Of a DNA stretch of 64,000 nucleotides, positions 51,467 to 59,547 are shown piece after piece. Numbering within the stretch: the first letter of the stretch is position 1; each line of letters opens with the position of its first letter. Below the pieces are notes generated by a model. It ran no database searches, had not been told where the DNA came from, and saw only the letters and a list, made by a program, of their open reading frames with translations. The position numbers and the translations under genes were made by a program. The stretch comes from Pirellula sp. (lineage in GTDB: Bacteria; Planctomycetota; Planctomycetia; Pirellulales; Lacipirellulaceae), in assembly GCA_013822725.1 (NCBI GenBank), contig PNKX01000004.1, positions 62,001 through 126,000 on the forward strand, read 5' to 3'.

Positions 51467-54214
51467 TTACGGCGCAGGCGCCGGAGTCCACAGCGGCGGC
51501 GGTACTTGGCCGTCGGCTTTGCCGATCCACGGGCGGAGGAAGTTCTTGTCGATTCCTTGTGCGTTGTACACCGGATGAACGCTGCCGTCGCACATCGTGA
51601 CGAGGAATTCACTCGGCCGCCAGCCGCCGAGCGCGGGAACTGGTTGATCGGCGGCGTACGCAATGTCTTCAGGCTTGGTCCACGGGATGTCCCGTTTCGC
51701 TTCGACCAACAACAGCGTATTCGACAATCCGTCGCGAATCTCCGCAACCGGCGTCCCCTCTTTGCCGTCAAACACAGTCCCGGGCCCGGCGATCGCGAAA
51801 TACGAGGCGTTCGTCGACGCCGGCTTGTCGTTGGGCGAACGGAAGACGTCTGGCATCTTGCGCAGCACGGCCAGATTCGCCTCACTGTCCCAAGGTTGGT
51901 CGAGGCGGTACTGCTTGTAGAGTTCCTCTTGTCCGAGAAACGGCAACAGTTCAACTCTCCAGCTGCGCGGGACGTCGGCGGCGTTGTCACCGCTCTTGTT
52001 CAGATCGCCATGAGATGATTTGCCGTAGAAGACTGAGGGAGGGAACGAGCGGGCCTTAGTTTCGTAGAGATGCGCCGCCAGGCCAAGTTGCTTAAGACTA
52101 TTCATCGCTTCGTTACGCGCCGCCGCTTGCCGCGATACCCGCAGCTGCGGAATGAGTGCTTGGCGAAGGGCCTCACTGGGATTCTTCACGAAAGCAGTCA
52201 TTTCGACTCTTCCGGCGTTGACGGTTGTCTTGACCGAAGCTATCAGCTGGTCTGCGATATCGAACAGCGGCAACAGATCGGAACGCGAAGCGGGAGCAGC
52301 ATTCGATAGTTGCGTACGCTGTGCCGCGATAACGTTCTTGACGATGACGAGCCCCGCTTGGAGCGTTTGCTCAACGCGCACCGCATCCTCGGCATTCCGG
52401 CAGGCAAAGCTTGCCTTGAACGTCAGCGGATCACCGTCTTCAACCGAGATAGTCGCGTGATCCGCGAGGTCGAAGATCGGTTGAAACATCGGCAGAAACG
52501 GCGCAGCTGATCGGCCGCTAAAGACCATCTTCAGGGCCGAAATGTTAACGACGCCAAACATGGGACCCTTTGCTTCCGCCATCCATTGGACGGCGGCCGC
52601 TGGAGGCTCCGCGGACTTGGGGTCGTCGATCACGGGCGTCAATTGCGCTCGCGGCGTACTGATCAGCGTGCCAGCGACAGGGCTGTAAAACTCAATGGTT
52701 CCCTGCCCTGGCGGATTTCCCCATACAAGCAATTGCTTCCCCTTGTAATCCTCGGTTCTGACGGCGCCATAAGACGCTTCGATAAGAGGTTTGAAGTCGA
52801 CGTTGGCCGCCGCGGTGCGGAAGATGGTGTACTCCGACCCGGTTCCTGGGATGGTCGCTCCCCGTTCGTCGCTCATAGGAGCGGGAACAATGAACGTCAT
52901 CTGCTCCAACTCCTCGAATTTGAACTTCGGGCGAAGGGTTTCGTTCATCAGCTCAGCCAGCGGTTTCAGCTGGGGCGACGCGGCGATCTCGCTGGGACGG
53001 ATAGCAATCAGAAAGACGAAGTCCTTGGGGATGTAGGCGAATTCGTAGCCGGAACTCCCCCGCGGCGCAGCAGGCTCCGCGGCCGCCACTTCAGGTTCGG
53101 CCGCTTGTAGCGATGAATCATCCGGAGCGCGCAGGCCGGCCGCGACGACGGCCAGCGCAGCCAATAGTGGCATGAGCGCCCAGCGTCCGATGGACGATGG
53201 CGTCGATCGCAGACCATCGCGTTGGTTGGTGCGTAGCATTTCCACTCTCCTGACTAGAAGGGAACGGCCGGGAATAAAGGTCCGAACCAAGCCCCCGCCC
53301 CGCTGCGGCGGCGTCGCGAGCGCAAGATTCGCCAAAGCATGGAGATACTCGTTGCGATCGCCGAGCAACCGCGCCGCCGTCGCATCGGCAGCGAGTTCCT
53401 GATCGAGTTGCAGGCGGGCGACAAACCACCGCACGAGCGGATGATAGAAGTGGAGCACGATCGCGGCGCGAGCGATGAGCCAGGCGGCGAAGTCTCGTCC
53501 GGCAATGTGAGCCAGTTCATGGGCAAGGACGGCGCGGCGTTCGAACAAGCTCCACGACTGCCAATTTGAGGGCAACAACAGGACGGGTCGCCGCGTGCCA
53601 ACCGTGGCGGGGGTGGCGATCTCTTGTGAAACGCAAAGCGTGACGGGACGCGTGATCCCCAATTGGGAGCGAAGAGCGTTGAGTTCTGCGAGCAGAGCGG
53701 GATCGATCAGCGGTTGGCTCCGTGCAATGAGACGTCGTACCGCCAGCAGGCTGATCGCCAAGTGGGCCAAACCGAGCAGCATGCCGGCGAGCAGGATCGA
53801 GACGATCCACGTCGCCCAACTGCGTGACTCGGGGTGGGTAGACTGTTCAGGCGTCGGCGTTCCGTCAATCGGATCCTTCAATTGCATCGCTTCCCACATC
53901 GCGGCGAGCGGCGAGAGTGTTGCGGCCGCAGTCGGCGATGGCAACTGGGGCGTGCTGGAAGAATCAGCGGATTCGCGACCCGCTGGCGGTGCAGTCGACC
54001 TCGGACTATGGCGAAACCCGTCGAGCGACCAGCGCGGCCAGGGACTCACGGCGAGGAAGCTCAGCAGCACGACGGCAGCCAATGAGCTCGCAGCAGTCGC
54101 GGCGCCGGCCGAAGAATTACGTCGCCGGACGATGAGATAAATGGGAAGCGCGAGCGCCAAGAAGATCGAAACCTGCAGTGCGCACCAGAAAAGCGTGGCG
54201 TAGATCGCGGCCAT
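51467..54214 (-). CDS. M56 (BlaR1-type) protease fused to a DUF1559-like domain
   Basis: 915 residues. N-terminal membrane helices (~5-28, 42-60, 135-160) lead into an M56 peptidase: the zinc motif is HELAH at 232-236 (AVLAHELAHIAGRD) with a third ligand in QELAADATAARLLG. A further helix lies near ~345-362. A periplasmic domain of unknown type spans ~390-680 (YIPKDFVFLIAIRPSEIAAS...). Residues ~695-905 match DUF1559 (SBP_bac_10): NSLKQLGLAAHLYETKARSF, SWRVELLPFLGQEELYKQYR, RDGLSNTLLLVEA and MCDGSVHPV, but without the usual prepilin-like N-terminus. BlaR1 relatives cut or sense to release the BlaI repressor, which is encoded immediately upstream (1-base gap). Signal unknown. Confidence 0.88.
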   Translation of the reverse strand: MAAIYATLFWCALQVSIFLALALPIYLIVRRRNSSAGAATAASSLAAVVLLSFLAVSPWPRWSLDGFRHSPRSTAPPAGRESADSSSTPQLPSPTAAATLSPLAAMWEAMQLKDPIDGTPTPEQSTHPESRSWATWIVSILLAGMLLGLAHLAISLLAVRRLIARSQPLIDPALLAELNALRSQLGITRPVTLCVSQEIATPATVGTRRPVLLLPSNWQSWSLFERRAVLAHELAHIAGRDFAAWLIARAAIVLHFYHPLVRWFVARLQLDQELAADATAARLLGDRNEYLHALANLALATPPQRGGGLVRTFIPGRSLLVRRVEMLRTNQRDGLRSTPSSIGRWALMPLLAALAVVAAGLRAPDDSSLQAAEPEVAAAEPAAPRGSSGYEFAYIPKDFVFLIAIRPSEIAASPQLKPLAELMNETLRPKFKFEELEQMTFIVPAPMSDERGATIPGTGSEYTIFRTAAANVDFKPLIEASYGAVRTEDYKGKQLLVWGNPPGQGTIEFYSPVAGTLISTPRAQLTPVIDDPKSAEPPAAAVQWMAEAKGPMFGVVNISALKMVFSGRSAAPFLPMFQPIFDLADHATISVEDGDPLTFKASFACRNAEDAVRVEQTLQAGLVIVKNVIAAQRTQLSNAAPASRSDLLPLFDIADQLIASVKTTVNAGRVEMTAFVKNPSEALRQALIPQLRVSRQAAARNEAMNSLKQLGLAAHLYETKARSFPPSVFYGKSSHGDLNKSGDNAADVPRSWRVELLPFLGQEELYKQYRLDQPWDSEANLAVLRKMPDVFRSPNDKPASTNASYFAIAGPGTVFDGKEGTPVAEIRDGLSNTLLLVEAKRDIPWTKPEDIAYAADQPVPALGGWRPSEFLVTMCDGSVHPVYNAQGIDKNFLRPWIGKADGQVPPPLWTPAPAP

Positions 54215-54215
54215 C

Positions 54216-54602
54216 TTACTTTTTCTCCTTCAGAATGCCTTCGAGGAGGGCTCGCTCTTTGGCGGTGAGCCGTTTGGTTTCGACCAGCCGCAACAGCAGT
54301 TGCTCGCGCGAGCCTTGGAAGACGCGGTCGACGAGGTTGCCGACGATGCTGCGGGAAACATCCTCGAACGACCGGGCCGGCTTGTAGGCGAAGGGGCGTT
54401 GATCGTTGGTCTGCACGAGAAATTCTTTGTCGAGCAAGATGCGCACCAAGGTGGCGACCGTGGTGTAGGCCAGTTCCCGCCCGGCGGCGGCGAGCCGCTG
54501 CTGCGCGTCGGCGGCGGTGAGGGGCGACTCGGCCGCTTCCCAGAAGACGTGCATCACGTCGAGTTCGCGTTCGGTGAGATCAGAAGCTTTGGGTCGTGCC
54601 AT
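54216..54602 (-). CDS. BlaI/MecI-family repressor
   Basis: 128 residues from ATG 54602; an upstream in-frame start would add 23 polar residues. The winged-helix part contains LTERELDVMHVFWEAAESPL, LAYTTVATLVRILLDKEFL and the family-typical FAYKPARSFEDVSRSIV. The C-terminal half provides dimerisation and the site usually cut on induction. It is the first gene of a two-gene unit with the M56-DUF1559 protein. Direct repeats of AACCAAAT 22-43 bases upstream could be its operator. Confidence 0.93.
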   Translation of the reverse strand: MARPKASDLTERELDVMHVFWEAAESPLTAADAQQRLAAAGRELAYTTVATLVRILLDKEFLVQTNDQRPFAYKPARSFEDVSRSIVGNLVDRVFQGSREQLLLRLVETKRLTAKERALLEGILKEKK

Positions 54603-54623
54603 CGATCGATCGCTCAACGAGTT

Positions 54624-54645
54624 ATTTGGTTCACTAGATTTGGTT
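54624..54645 (-). promoter_or_regulatory. AACCAAAT direct repeat upstream of the BlaI gene
   Basis: On the minus strand AACCAAAT occurs twice with a 14-base period, in an AT-rich stretch just before the BlaI start. Known BlaI sites are TACA/TGTA palindromes, so this is only a positional candidate. Confidence 0.3.
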
Positions 54646-54687
54646 TTATAGTTTTCAATTGAGTGAGTCAAGCGAATTTCTTTTTTG

Positions 54688-54933
54688 AACCGCCAAGGAC
54701 GCCAAGAGCGCTAAGGGAATGCAAAGCAGAATGCCCGCGAATCACGCGAATGTTCGCGAATAGTGAATTGGACAGGATCACAGGATTGCGCGGATCAACA
54801 AGATTTCGGAAAGCACGAATTCATCCTGTTGATCCGCGCAATCCTAAAATCCTGTCAAAAAGCAATCGACCGCGCCATCAGCTAGAGCGTCCGTCGCGGT
54901 CTTCCTTGGCGCTCTTGGCGTCCTTGACGGTTC
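54688..54933. repeat. Three-layer nested inverted-word element
   Basis: Outer: AACCGCCAAGGACGCCAAGA... facing CTTGGCGCTCTTGGCGTCCT TGACGGTT. Second: CCCGCGAATCACGCGAATGT, whose partner is not obvious here. Inner: GACAGGATCACAGGATTGCG CGGATCAACA facing TGTTGATCCGCGCAATCCTA AAATCCTGTC. It occupies over half of the 460-base gap between the divergent BlaI and Nudix-like genes. Confidence 0.85.
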
Positions 54934-55062
54934 AATTCTTCCTCGCATTCCCAGGCACTGAAACGAGCAACCGCCCAGTGGGTCGACGATTCCGCTCGTT
55001 CGCCGTAAACTTGCGGCTGCTGAGTTCCCCGCCTGTCTGCCCTGCCGTAAGGATGCTCCCTG

Positions 55063-55686
55063 ATGCCTGCCGTCGCTGAAGAACGCGTGTTGGTCGTCCC
55101 CACGAAGCGATTTCGCCACCTGGGCCATTTTCAGGGGTTCACGGCGGAGATCGGGAAGTATCTGCCGGCCCTGCTCGAGGGGGGCGACCTCGGCTATCGC
55201 CCGCGGGGGGAGATGGAGCAGGATCCCAGCTTCAAGCAGCTGATTCCCTACGTGCTCTTTCGCTTTACGGACGCCGACAAGTCGGTTCACCTCTTCCAGT
55301 ACACCCGCGGCGGCGGGCAGGGAGAGAAGCGGCTCCACGCGAAGCGGAGCGTCGGCATCGGCGGGCATATTTCGTCCGACGATGCGGCGAAGAAGTCGGC
55401 GAATCACGACGTCTACCGCGAGGGGATGCTTCGCGAACTGACCGAAGAGGTCATCATCGAAACGCAGTATCGCGAAAAGTGCGTCGGGCTGATCAACGAC
55501 GACGAGACGCCCGTGGGTCAGGTCCATCTCGGCGTCGTCCACATCTGCGACGTCGACAACCGGGGCGTGCGGCCGCGGGAGGAAGATATTCTTGACGCCG
55601 GCTTCCGGCCGGTGAGCGAGATTCTGGCGGAGATCGACCGTTGCGAAACGTGGTCGCAGATTGTGGTGAAGGCGTTGTTTGCCTAG
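55063..55686 (+). CDS. Nudix-like hydrolase-fold protein
   Basis: 207 residues, soluble. The Nudix box is recognisable but stretched: GIGGHISSDDAAKKSANHDV, then YREGMLRELTEEVII, with the REL-x-EE core intact and a longer loop before it. Beta strands IPYVLFRFTD and VHLFQYTRGGG precede it, and PVGQVHLGVVHICDV follows. Nudix enzymes cleave nucleoside diphosphate derivatives, but family members of this form have no known substrate. AAGGA 9 bases before ATG 55063 supports the start. Confidence 0.8.
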   Translation: MPAVAEERVLVVPTKRFRHLGHFQGFTAEIGKYLPALLEGGDLGYRPRGEMEQDPSFKQLIPYVLFRFTDADKSVHLFQYTRGGGQGEKRLHAKRSVGIGGHISSDDAAKKSANHDVYREGMLRELTEEVIIETQYREKCVGLINDDETPVGQVHLGVVHICDVDNRGVRPREEDILDAGFRPVSEILAEIDRCETWSQIVVKALFA

Positions 55687-55706
55687 CGGGTGGCGACTGC
55701 GCCGCC

Positions 55707-55839
55707 GATGCTGGATACTGGTGACTTGATGCTGGTTGCTTGAGGCTTGAGGCTCACAACGCCGTGAAGCGTTCTCGGCGGCGACGATTCCCAGCCACTA
55801 GCAAGCATCGAGCATCCGGCCACTAGCATCCAGCATCCG
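55707..55839. repeat. Inverted-word element, GATGCTGG class
   Basis: Left words GATGCTGGATACTGG and TTGATGCTGGTTGC (55707-55739) face GCATCGAGCATCCGG and AGCATCCAGCATCCGCC (~55804-55839). A shorter related word lies near 42250. It separates the Nudix-like gene from the cysteine desulfurase gene. Confidence 0.65.
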
Positions 55840-55845
55840 CCGTTC

Positions 55846-57048
55846 ATGCCCTCCCCTGCCCCGATCTACCTCGACAATCACGCCACGACGCGGGTCGACC
55901 CGCGCGTCGTCGCGGCGATGTTGCCCTACTTCACGGAGCAGTACGGCAACGCCGGGAGCGTGGGACACGCCTTCGGCGAAGCGGCGCGCGAGGCGGTGGA
56001 GCAATCACGCGCTTCGATTGCGGCTGCGATCGGCGCCGAGCCGGAAGAGATTGTCTTCACCAGCGGCGCGACCGAAAGCAACAATCTCGCCATCCGCGGC
56101 ATTGCCGAACGCGGCAAGCGGCGCGGCGATCACTTGGTAAGCGTGCGCACGGAACACAAGGCGGTGCTCGATCCGCTCGCGCGATTGGCCCGCCACGGCT
56201 ACGTCGTGACGCTGCTCGACGTCGAGCAGCACGCCAACCCTCGCGCCGGCTGGCTCGATCCGCAGCGAGTCGCTGACGCGCTGCGCGAAGACACGGCGCT
56301 GGTGAGCGTGATGCTCGCGAATAACGAGATCGGCGTGATCCAGCCGTTGGACGAAATCGCGGTGATCTGCCGCCAACGCGGCGTCACGCTCCACTGCGAT
56401 GCGACGCAGGCGGTCGGCAAGATTCCGGTCGACGTGCGAGAGTTGGGCGTCGACTTGCTGAGCTTCACGGCTCACAAGATGTATGGCCCAAAGGGAATCG
56501 GCGCCCTGTTCGTACGGCGCAGTCGTCCGGCGGTGCGGCTGGAGGCGCAGATCACCGGCGGCGGGCAGCAGGACGGTCTGCGGAGTGGGACGCTCAACGT
56601 GGCGGGGATTGTCGGGTTCGCAACGGCGCTCCAGTGCTGCGTCGGCGAACTGCCGACAGAAATGAAACGCCTGACGGAGCTACGCAACCAGCTGTGGGAG
56701 CGGCTGCACAATCGGATCGCCGGCGTCGAATTGTGCGGCCCCGGACTGGACGAGCGAGCGGCGGGCGTCAGCCCGCTGCGGCTTCCTGGCAACTTGGACG
56801 TGGCGTTTGGCGACGTCGACGGCGAGGCCCTCCTGCTGGCGATGAGGGATTTGGCGGTCAGTTCGGGGGCGGCCTGCAGCTCGACCGATCCGAGTCCCAG
56901 CCATGTTCTATTGGCCCTGGGGCTAAGCGAGGACCTGGCCCGCAGCACCCTTCGGTTCGGGTTGGGGCGGTTCAATACGGCTGCCGAAGTCGAAATCGCG
57001 GCGGAAACCGTGGCGGCGGCGGTCGAGCGATTGCGGGGACTACGGTAA
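55846..57048 (+). CDS. Cysteine desulfurase (NifS/IscS family)
   Basis: 400 residues. It takes sulfur from cysteine as a persulfide for Fe-S assembly. PLP-binding Lys211 lies in FTAHKMYGPKGIGAL; ATESNNLAIRG and HCDATQAVGKIPVD are cofactor and substrate motifs; the catalytic Cys344 is in SSGAACSSTDPSPSHVL. Length is normal for IscS/NifS. An IscA-type gene follows 147 bases on, which supports the role. Residues 304-311 (RAAGVSPL) are encoded by a 22-base palindromic word that also occurs inside the alpha-2-macroglobulin gene. Confidence 0.94.
   Translation: MPSPAPIYLDNHATTRVDPRVVAAMLPYFTEQYGNAGSVGHAFGEAAREAVEQSRASIAAAIGAEPEEIVFTSGATESNNLAIRGIAERGKRRGDHLVSVRTEHKAVLDPLARLARHGYVVTLLDVEQHANPRAGWLDPQRVADALREDTALVSVMLANNEIGVIQPLDEIAVICRQRGVTLHCDATQAVGKIPVDVRELGVDLLSFTAHKMYGPKGIGALFVRRSRPAVRLEAQITGGGQQDGLRSGTLNVAGIVGFATALQCCVGELPTEMKRLTELRNQLWERLHNRIAGVELCGPGLDERAAGVSPLRLPGNLDVAFGDVDGEALLLAMRDLAVSSGAACSSTDPSPSHVLLALGLSEDLARSTLRFGLGRFNTAAEVEIAAETVAAAVERLRGLR
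56757..56778. repeat. Palindromic word inside the cysteine desulfurase gene
   Basis: A 22-base sequence starting AGCGGCGGGCGTCAGCCCGC, identical to 49717-49738. Here it is read in a different frame (Ala-Ala-Gly-Val-Ser-Pro) from the A2M copy (Ser-Gly-Gly-Arg-Gln-Pro). Confidence 0.85.
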
Positions 57049-57195
57049 CGCGTCTTTTCCCGGCGGGGAAAGTGGTATAATGTTAGCGTAAGGCAGCGAG
57101 CAAACCGTTCGCGCGTTGCCCCTAAACCGATCATTCAACGCCCAGTCGACGGGCGGCAAGTTACACCACAGTTTGCACGGATAAGGCGTCCTACA

Positions 57196-57525
57196 ATGAG
57201 CATTGTCCTCACCGAAAAAGCGGCCCACGAAGTCAAGCGGATCATGGAAGCCCAGAAGTACGAGGATCACGTCCTGCGGGTCGGCGTCGCCGGCGGCGGC
57301 TGCAGCGGGTTCAGCTATGCTCTGGGCTTCGCCAAGGATTTCGACGAAACGGTCGACGCGAAGTATGAATTTCACGGCGTCCCGGTCGTGGTCGACAAGA
57401 AGAGCGCCCTCTACCTCGACGGCACGACCGTCGATTTTTACGAGGGGATCGACCGTCGCGGATTCACGTTCGATAACCCGAACGCCGTGAAGAGCTGCGG
57501 CTGCGGGAGTTCGTTCCAGGCCTAA
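57196..57525 (+). CDS. A-type iron-sulfur carrier (IscA/ErpA/SufA family)
   Basis: 109 residues, the family's usual length. The three conserved Cys are present: Cys36 in [15 protein letters not shown], and Cys101 and Cys103 in [11 protein letters not shown]-type carriers receive and pass on Fe-S clusters. It follows the cysteine desulfurase and ends in a strong terminator, so the pair is probably one unit, although the 147-base gap leaves room for its own promoter. Which of IscA, ErpA or SufA it corresponds to cannot be told. Confidence 0.95.
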   Translation: MSIVLTEKAAHEVKRIMEAQKYEDHVLRVGVAGGGCSGFSYALGFAKDFDETVDAKYEFHGVPVVVDKKSALYLDGTTVDFYEGIDRRGFTFDNPNAVKSCGCGSSFQA

Positions 57526-57564
57526 AGACTTGGGGTGAATTCTCTACTTTAAACCAACGAATCG

Positions 57565-57599
57565 AGAGGCTCGTCCGACGTGGGCGAGCCTCTTTTTTT
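57565..57599 (+). terminator. Intrinsic terminator after the Fe-S carrier gene
   Basis: Stem AGAGGCTCG (57565-57573) / CGAGCCTCT (57585-57593), loop of 11 bases, then a T-run to 57599. It lies 40 bases past the stop codon. Confidence 0.93.
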
Positions 57600-57633
57600 G
57601 GCCTAGCCTCCCGATGCCGACGCTTGGCGCGTG

Positions 57634-57724
57634 GGGTGGCACGCCCAGAGGTACTCCGATGGGCGTTGTTGCCGCCGCGAAGGGTTCGCCACGCCCCTGC
57701 GGAGTACCTTAGGGCGTGCCACCC
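57634..57724. repeat. Inverted repeat with 25-base arms
   Basis: Arm GGGTGGCACGCCCAGAGGTA CTCCG (57634-57658) pairs with CGGAGTACCTTAGGGCGTGC CACCC (57700-57724) at 22 of 25 positions; the mismatches are three central bases. It lies in the 412-base gap between the Fe-S carrier and the pilin gene, where no other gene is seen. Confidence 0.85.
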
Positions 57725-57937
57725 GCCGCGTTGCGCTACACCTCGTCGGGGGCAGGGATTGCGCAGCGGTACAAACGGACTTAGGTTGCCCAAAAAAGAA
57801 AAATTTCGCGGAATCTCCCGCCCCGCCGGCGACACATAGGGACAGCCTGACCTAGATTTTGAATGTAGGGAGTGGAGGCTCCGCCCGAGCTCCCGATCTT
57901 TCCCTCCTCTTTTCCTCTTTTCTTGTGACGTGTTTCC

Positions 57938-58117
57938 ATGCTCCGCTTCATTCGACGCTTGTTGACGGAAGAAGACGGCCCTACCGCCGTTGAATACGCC
58001 GTCATGTTAGCGCTGATTGTCGGCGTCTGCTTCACGTCGATCAACGCCCTGGCTGATCGTACTGGCGAAAGCTTTGATACTTCAGCAGCGGAATTATCGG
58101 CTGTCCTTGGTCCCTGA
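57938..58117 (+). CDS. Flp-type pilin, small
   Basis: 59 residues (MLRFIRRLLTEEDGPTAVEY then AVMLALIVGVCFTSINALAD and a short tail). A Flp/Fap pilin has exactly this form: basic leader, prepilin-peptidase site after Gly14 (EDG-PTAVEYA with the key Glu at +5), and a ~20-residue hydrophobic helix. After cleavage it would polymerise into Tad pili or remain as a pseudopilin. No Tad assembly gene is in the window, so it is an orphan here. It is convergent with queA, 54 bases apart. Confidence 0.85.
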   Translation: MLRFIRRLLTEEDGPTAVEYAVMLALIVGVCFTSINALADRTGESFDTSAAELSAVLGP

Positions 58118-58171
58118 CGACACAATCGGCGATACGACGACTTTTTTAACGCCACGGCGACGCGAGGCTTG

Positions 58172-59233
58172 TCACTGGATGAGCATCGCGTCGCCGTAGC
58201 TATAGAAGCGGTATTGTTGCTCGATCGCCTTCTGGTACGCCTCGCGAATCAGTTCCATGCCGCCGAAGGCTTGGACCAAGAGCAGCAAGGTCGTCCGCGG
58301 AAAATGAAAGTTCGTCACCAGCGCATCGGTGGCGAGGAATTCATAAGGCGGCCGAATGAAAAGCCGCGACTCGCCTTGCCAGGCGGCGAGGAGTTCGCCG
58401 GCGCCGGCGGCTTTTTGGTGCGCAGCGACGGTTTCGAGCGTTCGTACGACGGTGGTGCCGACGTTGACGATGCGGCCCCCTTGAGTCCGCGCCTCGGTGA
58501 TTTCACGAGCCGCCGCAGCCGAAACTTCGGCCCATTCGGCGTGCATCGGGTGGTCGGCCGGATCGGCGACGGCGATCGGGCGGAAAGTTCCCATCCCGAC
58601 GTGGAGCGTCACGGCCGACACGTCGGCGCCCCCCTGCCCGATTGATCGCAGCAGATCGGGTGTGAAATGAAGCCCCGCGGTCGGGGCCGCCACGGCGCCA
58701 GGTCGGCGGGCGAATGTGGTTTGATAGCGTTCGACGTCGCTGTCGACCATATTGCCCCCCCGGATGTACGGCGGCAGCGGCACGCGGCCAATCCGCTCAA
58801 GCAGCGGCAGCGTCTCCTGCGGCTCGTCGAGCCGAGCCCGCCACTGGCCGTCGTCGAGCCGTTCGATCATCCAGAGCTTCGCGGCGATGCGTCCCTCGCG
58901 GTCGAGGAGATTCACCGCCTCTGGTTGCTTAAGGTGGCCGCGGGTCTTGCAGACGAGCTTCCAGTCCCCCTCAGGGGTGGAACCCAGGTAGAGGCCCTGC
59001 CATTGGCCCGCCGTTTCGATCCGTTTGCCGCGAAGTTGAGCGGGAATCACCTTAGTGTCGTTCAGGACGACACGGTCGCCGCGGCGGATGAAGTCTGGAA
59101 GGTCGCGGATGTGGGCATGGTCGATCGTCCCGCGGGTGCGGTCGACGAGCATCAGCCGAGCGTCGACCCGGTTGTGGAGCGGCTCCTGGGCGACGAGTTC
59201 GGGCGGAAGGTCGTAGTCGAACCAGGGTTCCAT
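58172..59233 (-). CDS. queA: S-adenosylmethionine:tRNA ribosyltransferase-isomerase
   Basis: 353 residues. QueA adds the ribosyl part of SAM to preQ1 at tRNA position 34 in queuosine synthesis. Motifs: DYDLPPELVAQEPLHNRVDA, RLMLVDR, VLNDTKVIPAQLRGKR, VPLPPYIRGG, then ERYQTTFARRPGAVAAPTAG LHFT, LHVGMGTFRPI and VTNFHFPRTTLLLLVQAFGG. Homology begins at MEPWFDYDLP, so ATG 59233 is chosen over an upstream in-frame start. No other queuosine gene is nearby. Confidence 0.96.
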   Translation of the reverse strand: MEPWFDYDLPPELVAQEPLHNRVDARLMLVDRTRGTIDHAHIRDLPDFIRRGDRVVLNDTKVIPAQLRGKRIETAGQWQGLYLGSTPEGDWKLVCKTRGHLKQPEAVNLLDREGRIAAKLWMIERLDDGQWRARLDEPQETLPLLERIGRVPLPPYIRGGNMVDSDVERYQTTFARRPGAVAAPTAGLHFTPDLLRSIGQGGADVSAVTLHVGMGTFRPIAVADPADHPMHAEWAEVSAAAAREITEARTQGGRIVNVGTTVVRTLETVAAHQKAAGAGELLAAWQGESRLFIRPPYEFLATDALVTNFHFPRTTLLLLVQAFGGMELIREAYQKAIEQQYRFYSYGDAMLIQ

Positions 59234-59494
59234 GCGGGCGAGAGTCCTGCGTCGGCGCGGCGTGATTTGGTGGATGAAAGACTGCAAGTATATGCCGGCC
59301 AAAGCTTTAGCGGCTACCGCAAACGCCCCCAGCCCTCTGGTGCCCCCGCGCTGGAGGGAGTCGCCAAGCCACTCGAAAAGAATTTTTGGAAACTCGCAAC
59401 GGGCGTAACCCGTTGGCGGGCCGTCAGAAAAGTTCGTCGAGGGGTGAGCTGGCCGAATTGTGAGCTCTCAAACGACGTTGACGGAGTTCGGGCC

Positions 59495-59538
59495 TGGGTT
59501 ATGTTGGGGACCGTTGGTGACGATTGGGGAAAAATGGG
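59495..59538 (+). promoter_or_regulatory. Array of five MraZ-type TGGG boxes
   Basis: TGGG occurs at 59495, 59505, 59525 and 59535 and TGGT at 59515, all with an exact 10-base period, ending 9 bases before the mraZ start. MraZ is known to bind direct TGGG(N) boxes spaced by about 10 bases upstream of its own gene, usually three or four. Autoregulation is inferred. The remainder of the gap 59234-59494 shows no gene. Confidence 0.85.
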
Positions 59539-59547
59539 GGCCAGATC

